Origin: Conus ventricosus
Lineage: Eukaryota > Mollusca > Gastropoda > Neogastropoda > Conidae
Assembly: GCA_018398815.1 (NCBI GenBank)
Contig: CM031604.1
Coordinates: 55,466,135-55,530,134, forward strand
Length of the DNA: 64,000 bases
Direction: 5' to 3'
Positions 10,480-17,987 of the stretch are shown here, piece by piece (positions within the stretch are counted from its first letter, which is position 1; each line of letters opens with the position of its first letter). The notes under the pieces were generated by a model. The model ran no database searches. It was not told the origin of the DNA and saw only the letters and a list, made by a program, of their open reading frames with translations. The position numbers and the translations under genes are program-made.

Positions 10480-10886
10480 TCAGCCAATATTATGTGCAAC
10501 AAAATACACGACGGTCATGCCAAAGACAATAAACACGATTTCTTGCATCTTTTGTTTTCTGATGGTTGATAAAAGTCGCTGAATTTTGGTGGGGGCAATG
10601 TCTCGATTGGTTTGCCTGTTACAAGATAATATTCTTTTATTGCTTGATCAACATCTTTAAATGTGTAAGCTGCATGTCCCTGTTTTTTCAGTTTGTTATT
10701 AATAAAATCTAACTGCTCAATTCTCTGCTTTTCATAGTGATCTTGTGCAGCTGCTAGTTGCTCCATAGCTTTGTTATGTCTTTTTTCTCCGCCGTCATCC
10801 CGCAGTTTACTAAACGCGTAATTACTTCCGCTAAAAGCAAGCGCATTCACTACTGCACCGCCTAACATCATTACGAATGAAGCCAT
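10480..10886 (-). pseudogene. Element protein of unknown function, hydrophobic N-terminus and helical body, C-terminal frameshift
   Basis: The frame from ATG 10886 (MASFVMMLGGAVVNALAFSG) is open to 10515 for 123 codons. The first 20 residues form a hydrophobic segment. The body is charged and helical (AMEQLAAAQDHYEKQRIEQL; FINNKLKKQG; YTFKDVDQAIKEYYLVTGK). Near 10550 a frame change leads from FYQPSENK to a second hydrophobic tail (MQEIVFIVFGMTVVYFVAHN) that stops at 10480, six bases from the integrase start. The original product therefore probably had two membrane segments around a coiled-coil body, about 135 aa. The start follows an ATTTATAAAA box. Function unknown. Confidence 0.55.
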
Positions 10887-10909
10887 TTTTATAAATGTAT
10901 TTTTTTATT

Positions 10910-11140
10910 TTACATATTGATACTGTCAGGAATTATTCCTTGCTTAACTAGAAAATCTTTTGTAGCAAATGAAGCTGCTATAACAGCAATCAGCTTTGCC
11001 GAATCCTCAAAGCCTAGCTTGCCAAGATCGGCTGGTTTAATTTTTAACAAGCTTTTACCAAGCATTGTGTATCCTACACTTAGGCCTCCAATAACAGCTG
11101 AATGGTATACAAGGTTGGTAACAGTTTTTTCGGTGCTCAT
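10910..11140 (-). CDS. Small membrane protein of the element (76 aa), intact ORF
   Basis: A complete, uninterrupted 76-codon frame from ATG 11140 (MSTEKTVTNLVYHSAVIGGL) to a stop at 10910. Two hydrophobic stretches are visible: AVIGGLSVGYTMLG near residues 15-28 and AKLIAVIAASFATKDFLV near 48-65, separated by a basic segment (LLKIKPADLGKLGFED). It lies just upstream of the 10480-10886 gene on the same strand and is divergent from the gene starting at 11176. An A+T-rich box (TTTTATTTTTTAAAA) precedes the start. It is the only clearly unbroken gene of the element, though its short length makes survival by chance possible. Function unknown. Confidence 0.6.
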   Translation of the reverse strand: MSTEKTVTNLVYHSAVIGGLSVGYTMLGKSLLKIKPADLGKLGFEDSAKLIAVIAASFATKDFLVKQGIIPDSINM

Positions 11141-11175
11141 TTTTAAAAAATAAAATAATTATAATTAATAAAAAC
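11141..11175. promoter_or_regulatory. A+T-only divergent intergenic region
   Basis: Thirty-five bases of almost pure A and T (TTTTTAAAAAATAAAATAAT, then TATAATTAATAAAAA) separate two divergent starts at 11140 and 11176. The TATA-like content and position make a bidirectional promoter likely; no consensus of a known system is claimed. Confidence 0.4.
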
Positions 11176-11706
11176 ATGAACGGTGATGATCTACTACAAG
11201 GCAGCCTAAACCTTCCTGAACTTATGATTACAAATGACCAGGTTGATGACCAAGCTATTATGCCCAAAAAGGAAAGACTGTATTCTTTGGCAGCATGTGG
11301 GAAAACAAAACAGTTCTCGGAAATGAATTCAGCATAGAACAAATTCAACAGATGTCGCCACAAGACATTGTAAAGTATCATAACAGGTATGAAGCGCAAC
11401 TGGGATCAAGAATGGTAAAAAGCGTAGGGCAAACGACTCTTAGTTTGTACACTAAACTATATAGTTAGATTTGCTCCTATTGATTCTGAACAAGACTTTA
11501 TGTATGATTTAACGCAGGATCCAGTTTTAACAAAGTCATTAGAGTCTCTAGGATGTGATCTGTATTACAGATTTGGAACATTGTCGCCGCTAATCATGGG
11601 ATTAATTACTTTTAATCATATAGATTTTGTTTCTCTTAAAAATGACCGAGCCAGAAAATCAGCAGAATCAGAAAACATTGAATCAGGTGGAGAAAGTGAC
11701 CAGTAA
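11176..11706 (+). pseudogene. Element protein of unknown function, broken in two places
   Basis: ATG 11176 begins MNGDDLLQGSLNLPELMITN. A frame change near 11290 leads to NEFSIEQIQQMSPQDIVKYH and YEAQLGSRMVKSVGQTTLSL. Another near 11460 leads to the open piece 11500-11706 (MYDLTQDPVLTKSLESLGCD; TLSPLIMGLITFNHIDF). The helical, polar N-terminal half followed by one moderately hydrophobic segment gives no recognisable fold. Its 3' end overlaps the start of the next gene (11642) and contains the first copy of a 202-bp tandem duplication. Function unknown. Confidence 0.45.
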
Positions 11707-11990
11707 AAAGCCTGGGGACGTTGCAGCAGGAAACAAATTAGCAGAGTGGAACAAACAAAATAAATTAACAGTTTCAATCAGATTATCACCGCTAATCATG
11801 GGATTAATTACTTTTAATCATATAGATTTTGTTTCTCTTAAAAATGACTGAGCCAGAAAATCAGCAGAATCAGAAAACATTGACCCAAGTGGAGAAAGTG
11901 GGCAGAAAAAGCCTGGGCGCATTGCAGCAGGAAAAAAATAGCAGAGTGGAACAAACAAAGAAAATTACAGTTACAATCACAAATTTATGG
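11587..11990. repeat. 202-bp direct tandem duplication
   Basis: The stretch beginning CCGCTAATCATGGGATTAAT at 11587 recurs at 11789 with the same downstream sequence (ATAGATTTTGTTTCTCTTAA; GAGCCAGAAAATCAGCAGAA). Copies differ by scattered substitutions and small gaps, so the duplication is not recent. Confidence 0.85.
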
Positions 11991-12289
11991 CTCATAATGA
12001 AAAAGTGCTAGAGCCGCAGCCAGTTGTTTCAATGCCGGCTATAAAAACACCAGAACAAGTTGATCCTACAGCAACGCCAGGGCTGCCTACACCGCCAAAG
12101 TCTTCACGGAATTTTCTTAAAACAATTGTCATTTTTGGCGGCATTGCTGCTGCTGGGGTGGTTATTACGGTTATAAAATATATAAACAAAGACAACAAAA
12201 CCAAAGCAGTCCAAACAATCTCAACCACTAAATATAGAAGCCGAACACAAAAGCATGCCAAAACCGCCAACAACAAAAGATCATTTTGA
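11642..12289 (+). pseudogene. Small basic element protein with C-terminal membrane anchor, disrupted by an internal duplication
   Basis: ATG 11642 starts MTEPENQQNQKTLNQVEKV and continues with AAGNKLAEWNKQNKL, a basic helical stretch. A duplicated copy of the same start region begins at 11844 (MTEPENQQNQKTLTQVEKV). A third open piece (11987-12289) starts MAHNEKVLEPQPVVSMPAIK, then is proline/threonine-rich, then has a clear membrane helix (TIVIFGGIAAAGVVITVIKY) and a basic tail. The original gene probably ran from the basic N-terminus to the anchor; the 202-bp duplication split it. Function unknown, perhaps a membrane-tethered nucleic-acid-associated protein. Confidence 0.45.
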
Positions 12290-12309
12290 TCTATTTCAGA
12301 TGCAATAAT

Positions 12310-12605
12310 ACTTTAGAACTTAATAAATAATTATAAGTTAACTTGAATAAGAACTTGCTGTACTTAGAGGATGACTTAAGTTAAGAACTTAGGGTGACTT
12401 AAGGCGACTTGATCAAGAACTTATTAAGAACTTGAGGTGACTTAATTAAGAACTTAATTAAAAAACTTGAGGTGACTTGATTAAAAACTTAACTAAGAAC
12501 TTGAGGTGACTTAATTAAGAACTTAGAGGTTACTTGTTAAGACTTAGAACGACTTGATAGCGACTTAAATAAGAACCTATGGCGACTTGATAAAAACGTA
12601 AAATA
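12310..12605. repeat. Degenerate tandem repeat of ACTTAATTAAGAACTT-type units
   Basis: About ten units of roughly 25-35 bp are built from the words GACTTAA, GACTTGA and AAGAACTT, for example GAGGTGACTTAATTAAGAAC at 12433, 12504 and in varied form elsewhere. It lies between the last membrane-protein gene and the right part of the element. No coding potential. Subterminal repeats of this kind may mark the end region of the element. Confidence 0.75.
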
Positions 12606-12851
12606 AAAACACAATCCATTGTTACATTTTTTTGGGGGGAGACAACTCCTCTTCTCTTATTTTAAAGGGCTGCTTTCCTTCGTGCAAACCCTTCAATTAT
12701 TGGCTTACAAAATTGCAGAGCTGGGGCGACGCATTTGTCACTTTACTAGTAGACGATCAGCCAACGCAAATCAGCCCGTGTCAAATTACACAAAATTACC
12801 TAGCCAGGGCAGCGACGCGTGCCAGTGATCCAAAAATCTAAGTTTAGCCCC
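12606..12851. other. Non-coding stretch without recognisable features
   Basis: Contains a T run followed by GGGGGGAGACAACTCC near 12628-12650 and no supported gene. It may belong to the element or to its flank. Confidence 0.4.
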
Positions 12852-13112
12852 CTAATAATATGTAGCTACATCCCGTTGAGTATTTAATTCATCAAGTGCA
12901 GCTTTCAATTTTGTTTCATTATCAATCAATGATTTTAATTTTTGTCCTAGTTTTACTCTTTCTTCTTGTTTCACTCTTTGTCTCTTTATCTTTCTCAACT
13001 CTTTTCTCTTTTTTCGCTATTTGCTCTTCCAAATGTTCTTTTTTAAATGGAAATACTGGCCAAAAAAACTTTCAACAGTTCTTGGCGTTCCCGATGTTGC
13101 CTGATCCGTCAT
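12852..13112 (-). pseudogene. Short charged coiled-coil protein, frameshifted
   Basis: A minus-strand ATG at 13112 begins MTDQATSGTPRTVESFFGQY. A frame change near 13045 leads to a highly charged helical segment (FKKEHLEEQIAKKEKRVEKD), and a second near 12965 leads to QEERVKLGQKLKSLIDNETK, ending with LDELNTQRDVATYY at a TAG (12852-12854). About 85 codons. The leucine and charge pattern fits a coiled coil. It is the outermost gene of the element on this side. The T-rich plus strand reflects lysine/glutamate codons, which supports coding rather than simple repeat. Function unknown. Confidence 0.5.
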
Positions 13113-13144
13113 TTTGAAACTAACTGCATGTCTCCAAGAAACAC

Positions 13145-13290
13145 GAAACTATAAACAGTGTCAATGCTTTTTATATGTCAACGCCTAGAAACAATGTCAA
13201 CACTAAAAAACAATGTCACAGGTCAAAGCAAAGAAACAATGTCACGCGGGTAGAAATATGTCACACACAGCAGAAGTAAGTCACAAAACT
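13145..13290. repeat. Short direct repeats around AAACAATGTCA
   Basis: The word (A)AACAATGTCA occurs near 13191, 13208 and 13231, with related forms CAGTGTCAATG (13157), ATATGTCAACG (13174), AATATGTCACA (13255) and AAGTAAGTCAC (13275). Spacing is 15-25 bp. It could be a set of protein-binding sites or a worn minisatellite near the element end. Confidence 0.55.
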
Positions 13291-13754
13291 TGCTTTAGCA
13301 TATATATTCTTACAGCAGAGCTAAGCTTGTTAACGCTGGCCGCCAAAGACCGCTGTGCCTGTTCGCCATGTCATAAACCCCAACACCACAAATTAAGTAA
13401 TGAGGCGTTAGCCTAATGACGGGCCTCTGTATTCCATGCATAGGCCAACCCTGGAGATAAGAAAATCCAACTCCACACTTAACTCATTAAGCTCTCTGGT
13501 TTCAGAACTCTGCACAATAGTAGGTGGGTAAGGCCGGCGGAATCATGTTTGTTTGTCTAACAGTTAAAGACTGTAGTTTTATTTTACATGAAAGACAGAG
13601 GCGCGTTTAATATATGTATGCATGAAAATAATATTATTGAAAATGATCAGGAAAAACAAAGGATTAAGCAAAAACTAAAATCTGAAAAGTTTAGTAAATT
13701 AGTATTGAAAACGGATAATCCTACACAGTATGCATGTTTGTAGGTTTACTTGTC
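13291..13754. other. Non-coding stretch, no supported gene
   Basis: I see nothing beyond A+T-rich unique sequence. The boundary between the virus-like element and chromosomal DNA may lie here. Confidence 0.4.
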
Positions 13755-13839
13755 AGAGAACAGTAAAATGCCGATTTCTAACTCACCCCGGAGCGGGGTG
13801 AGGGCGGGGTGAGTTAGGATTGGCATTTTACTGTTCTCT
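13755..13839. repeat. 85-bp imperfect palindrome (foldback)
   Basis: The arm AGAGAACAGTAAAATGCC... at 13755-13790 is complementary to 13805-13839 (...GGCATTTTACTGTTCTCT), with a stem of about 35 bp, one or two mismatches, and a 14-bp G-rich loop containing GGGGTGAG motifs. The outer ends are AG and CT. No obvious target-site duplication flanks it. Confidence 0.9.
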
Positions 13840-13865
13840 ACTACCGTTCACATCTGGTATAAGCG

Positions 13866-13866
<1 letters not shown>

Positions 13867-13903
<37 letters not shown>

Positions 13904-13916
13904 GGGGGGGGGGTGG
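13867..13916. repeat. Poly-G tract
   Basis: About 50 bp of G with two T interruptions. Possible G-quadruplex former; the exact length may be affected by sequencing or assembly. Confidence 0.9.
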
Positions 13917-14235
13917 AGATTGTCATCAGCATATTAACTGACATGTCACACACACACACACACCACGCGCGCAATATCTAGCTAGATAGATATTCAGCGC
14001 GTGGGACTATGCTATGCCGCGCTACTTTATGTTCAGTTCAATTACTGATTTTAAGATGGCATGTACGTTTGCTCGGGACTTATCCAAATAATAATGTAGA
14101 TTAAGATCATACCATTTATCATTAATATTAGTAAGATCACATTTTTATCCTGTTCAAAGTTTTTTTTAAGTGTTAATGTTGCTAGCTCTTTCAAAATGCG
14201 TGGGTAGCACATTCCACTGAGGGGCTGTAACAAGA
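13917..14235. other. Non-coding, short CA repeat only
   Basis: A (CA)n run near 13946-13965 and otherwise unremarkable sequence up to the C tract at 14252. Confidence 0.4.
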
Positions 14236-15623
14236 ATGTTTTTTACGGAGCTCCCCCCCCCCCCCCCCCCCCCCCTTCCCAATTTTAAAGCATTTTCAGT
14301 TTTTCTTCCAACGTTTTGTCTTGTATACCGCCAACAAGCTTTCAAGCGCGTCTCTGGATTTTTTTTTTTTCAATTGCAACAGACCGCTTTTAATTCCGTA
14401 TTCCAGATGAGTTCTTACTGCGAGGAGCACCGGATCCTCTGCAAGGAGCAGCACGGTTTCCGTCGCGCCCATTCGTGTGAGACGCAGCTACTGGGCTTTG
14501 TCGATGAGGTCTCCAAAGCGCTTGAAGACGGACTGCAGGAGGACTTACTGGTCCTAGACTTCAGTAAAGCCTTTGACAAGGTGAGTCATAGCCTCCTTAT
14601 CCACAAACTTCGTCACCTTGGCATCTGCGGTCAGGTCAACGCATGGATTGAGGAATTCCTACGTGACAGGAAACAGTCCGTCGTCGTCAACGGGTCAGAA
14701 TCCGAGTCTGTTCCAGTAGAGTCAGGGTACCACAGGGCTCGGTCCTCGGCCCGACCCTATTCCTACTGTTCATCAATGACCTGCCGACTGGTCTGACCTC
14801 TACAGCTAGGCTTTTTGCGGATGACACAGCTTGTCACATGAATGTTTGCTCAGCGCAAGAGCAGGAAAACTTACAGGAAGACCTCGACAAACTCGCCACT
14901 TGGGAGGAAAAGTGGAAAATGTGCTTCCACCCCCAGAAATGCACTACGGTTCACATGACCAGGCGGCTGACCATCCTCCACCACGACTACCAGCTCCGTG
15001 GTTATATGCTCCAAGAGGAATCCCAGGCAAAATACCTGGGCGTTACCATCACGCATGACCTGGACTGGAAGCCCCACATAATCAATATAACCAGTAAGGC
15101 AAACAAAGCACTGGGCTTCATCAGAAGAAACATCAGACTAAACAGCAAGTCCATTAAGCAGGCTGCATACAAGGCACTGGTGCGACCCATTCTGGAATAT
15201 GCTGGAACAGTATGGGACCCCTTCACTGATGAAAACATCAAAGCAGTGGAAAAGATCCAGCGACGGGCAGCAAGATGGGTCTCGCACCGATTCCAGCAAA
15301 CATCCAGCGTTGAAGAGATGCTTAGCGATCTAGAATGGCCAACGCTGCAGACTCGCAGGAAAAGAGCGAGACTCACCATGTTTTACAAAATACACCATGG
15401 CATGGCCTGCATCAACTCCCAGTACCTTCCCCACGTCAGCGCCAGAAGACGTTCTTCAAGGCGCACCCACCACCTCCACTATGACGTCCCACAGAGTCGT
15501 ACTGAATACCGTCATAAATCCTTTTTCCCAAGGACCATTCCGGAGTGGAACAGCCTTCCTGCAGAGACTGTGTCGGCGCCATCCCTGGCTGCCTTCCAGG
15601 CCAGGATGGCATGCCTCCAGTAA
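14236..15623 (+). pseudogene. 5'-truncated non-LTR retrotransposon reverse transcriptase (CR1/L2 group of the Jockey superfamily)
   Basis: Reverse transcriptase of a LINE. The element enters only within the RT fingers (EEHRILCKEQHGFRRAHSCE, about 14415), directly after C- and T-tracts, so endonuclease and upstream RT are missing. Motif A is VLDFSKAFDKVSHSLL. A frame change near 14725 precedes the VPQGSVLGPTLF motif, and the catalytic FADD is at 14814-14825. The rest is open from 14838 (MNVCSAQEQENLQEDLDKLA) through QRRAARWVSH to FFPRTIPEWNSLPAETV near the stop at 15623. The C-terminus, with the PEWNSLP signature and no RNase H, fits CR1/L2-type elements. Inactive. Confidence 0.88.
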
Positions 15624-15768
15624 CCCCTCCCCCAACCCCCCTCTGCCCCCTCCACCCACCCCCCCACCCCCCTAATCACTAGTTCACTAACCCCTCCCCC
15701 AAGAAACCCTCTCACTCCGCCCCCTCCACCCCCCCCCCCACCCCCCCCACCCCCCCCCCCCCCCTGTC
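15624..15768. repeat. C-rich low-complexity tract
   Basis: Mostly CCCCC(A/T) runs directly after the LINE stop codon, probably a degenerate 3' tail or expanded simple repeat. Confidence 0.8.
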
Positions 15769-17405
15769 GCTGTTGACGGATTTGGCAATACCCCTGGATT
15801 TTGAAAACCTTAATATGTGTTCACTCGAGCGGAACGGAAGCTTTTTTCTCCAAAATTAGTGCGGCCGATTCATCTAACTGTAGATGTTGGCTGCCTAAAT
15901 ACAAGAAGAATGTTTTGAATAATCTACTAAACGCACTGACGAGCATGAATGAAATATAAATCCAAGCACTGTTAGCGTCTGTAGTGGCATTATTCGACAA
16001 ATAAAATAAAAACCACCCCATGGCTAGTTTGTTGGTAAATACGAGTAATGTACACCTATCTTATTTCCGTCCATTTTTTGTGTGTCCAGTATTTACGTGT
16101 CCTGTCTGTCCCAGCGGTAACGGTTCAGTCCGTTCCATGCGTGAAGGGTTTTGCTTTACTTGTCCCGCCCGAACACTTAGTTGTAAGCACACAGTTCACC
16201 ACAGCACGCTCGACCCGTCACAACCGCGTCAGTTGTCCCAGTCCGAGAAATAAGCTGACTGAAGTCCACAGCCGTTCACATGAAAAAAAAAGAAAAAAAA
16301 AAAAAAGAAACCGGCAGTTGCCTGTTGAAAAGCATTGTTGATGTCCGGGTTTTACAACAGGTGTCGGATTCAACGTGGCCTATGTTATACCAGACCTATA
16401 ATGCCTCGTAGAACTATCCACAAGTGGTAACTTTGTTTCTTTTGTTGTTTGACTGACGACGCTGACATGTCGTTCTGCACAACACATGACTCGCCACAGC
16501 GCGCTAGCCATCTTCCTACATACACTTGGAAATCATTGGACGGAGCTTCCTGTGCATTCGCAAGAAGCTGCACTCAGTCTTTACTCACATCGAACAAGAA
16601 CATGAACTCTAAAGCATCTATCGCGTTGCACGAGGATCTCGGTGTTGCACCTTCTGTGCTCCCTCACCCCCACCCCCTTCACCCCCCAACAGCTTGTGGG
16701 CCCCTTGCACCCGGCTGAGTGGGTGCGTGCATGTGTGCATGTGTGTGCGTGCGTGTGTCAGGCAGGGCTGATCAACGCTGCTAAAATGTTATTTGACCCG
16801 TCTTCAATTCTATCGTGGTTTATCTCTTCGTAGCATTTGTCTAGCGAAAATAATCAGCCACAGCACTGCCCTCCCCTCCCCCCTCCCCCAATGGTTTCTG
16901 GTATGTTTGTGTCCACACCTGTAGTATGGTCAACTTTGATAATCGGCTCAAGCCCTTTATTCGTTCGACCCAAAACGTTGACGGAAAGAATAGCCAAGGA
17001 CTACATGCCTGACACAGTAATCATGCAATACCCTACCATCGATGGAAAGGACTGAAAATGATCTGCGTTTGTTTCATGTCATTGTCAGTACTTCGTTCAG
17101 CGCTGTGAATCTGAATCATTCAGAATTTCTATATTCCCCAAATGGACTGTTTAAACCACGACGTTGGAGAGGGGCGAGCGAGAGTGGGGTGGAGGTTGGT
17201 GGGTGGGGTGAGGAGATTGGTACTATACCAGAGTTGGGAGGTGGGGGGGGGGGGGGGGGGAATCGACCATTCATTTTGTTTTTCCGTCGACGTGACCCTA
17301 AACGACCCTTTATCCGTGTAAAAAGTTCCGAATATGGAACAGCCTGCCTAAAACTCCCACGATTTCCTTTGCTTCCCTCCATAAGGTTTCAACGCATCTA
17401 CATGA
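15769..17405. other. Intergenic DNA, no supported gene
   Basis: Contains a short A-rich run (16279-16308), CT/C-rich patches and a poly-G tract at about 17240-17262. Frames here are short and compositionally biased. Nothing recognised. Confidence 0.5.
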
Positions 17406-17604
17406 GTCCCACGGGTAGGGTTCACTAGTCCGAGAGTTCACTAGTCCGAGGGTTCACTAGTCCGAGGGTTTACTAGTCCGAGGGTAGGGTTCTAACCCTA
17501 ACCCTTACCCTAACCCTAACCCTAACCCTCGGACTAGTGAACCCTCGGACTACCCTAACCCTAACCCTAACCCTCGGACTAGTGAACCCTCAGACTAGTG
17601 GGAC
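17406..17604. repeat. Palindromic repeat containing interstitial telomeric (CCCTAA)n islands
   Basis: Outer arms GTCCCAC (17406) and GTGGGAC (17598) bracket direct copies of a 16-17 bp word (GGGTTCACTAGTCCGA) on the left and its reverse complement (TCGGACTAGTGAACCC) on the right. Between them lie two blocks of TAACCC repeats (about 17490-17526 and 17551-17574), the vertebrate/mollusc-type telomeric sequence. Confidence 0.9.
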
Positions 17605-17721
17605 GTTCCCGTCCCACGAGCCCCAGTCGAACAGTGGAAGACTAAACTGAGATTTCTTCTATCCACACCACTCCTTATAACATTTTTATTACGTTGTTAA
17701 AATATGAAGCCCAGCAATACT

Positions 17722-17773
<52 letters not shown>

Positions 17774-17949
17774 TCCCTCCCCCTCCCCTCCTCGTCCGGC
17801 CTTGCATAGCAGGGACTCATAAGTATATGAATCTTGCGATAGCTGGCACTAAGTAATCTGAAGCAATCCGTTCGTTTACCATGTGACTATTCGGGCTTTC
17901 TCGAACATGAATGGCGGCCCCACGCACCGGCTAAAAGCTTTGAAGAAGA

Positions 17950-17987
<38 letters not shown>

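Larger units (their letters stand above)
1..13112. mobile_element. Decayed Maverick/Polinton-like (adintovirus-like) integrated element, left end outside the window
   Basis: A cluster of at least fourteen small, tightly packed ORFs on both strands includes a family B DNA polymerase of the protein-primed viral type, a retroviral-type DDE integrase and a putative capsid protein. That trio defines the Maverick/Polinton and adintovirus group of large self-replicating integrated DNA elements. Base composition is A+T-rich compared with DNA to the right. The genes are interrupted by many single-base indels, so the copy is dead. The left end is cut by the window. The right end cannot be fixed, because the terminal inverted repeat partner is not in view; 13112 is the end of the last supported ORF, and the true terminus could lie anywhere up to about 13.86 kb. 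Group assignment is firm from polymerase plus integrase; the exact lineage is not. Confidence 0.85.

Noticed and set aside
1..13112. CRISPR array or bacterial operon interpretation of the compact gene cluster
   Set aside because: No spacer-repeat pattern; polymerase and integrase types and surrounding eukaryotic repeats indicate an integrated eukaryotic virus-like element.
12896..13117. Plus-strand frame with a phenylalanine/serine/leucine-rich hydrophobic sequence
   Set aside because: It is the shadow of the charged coiled-coil protein on the minus strand.
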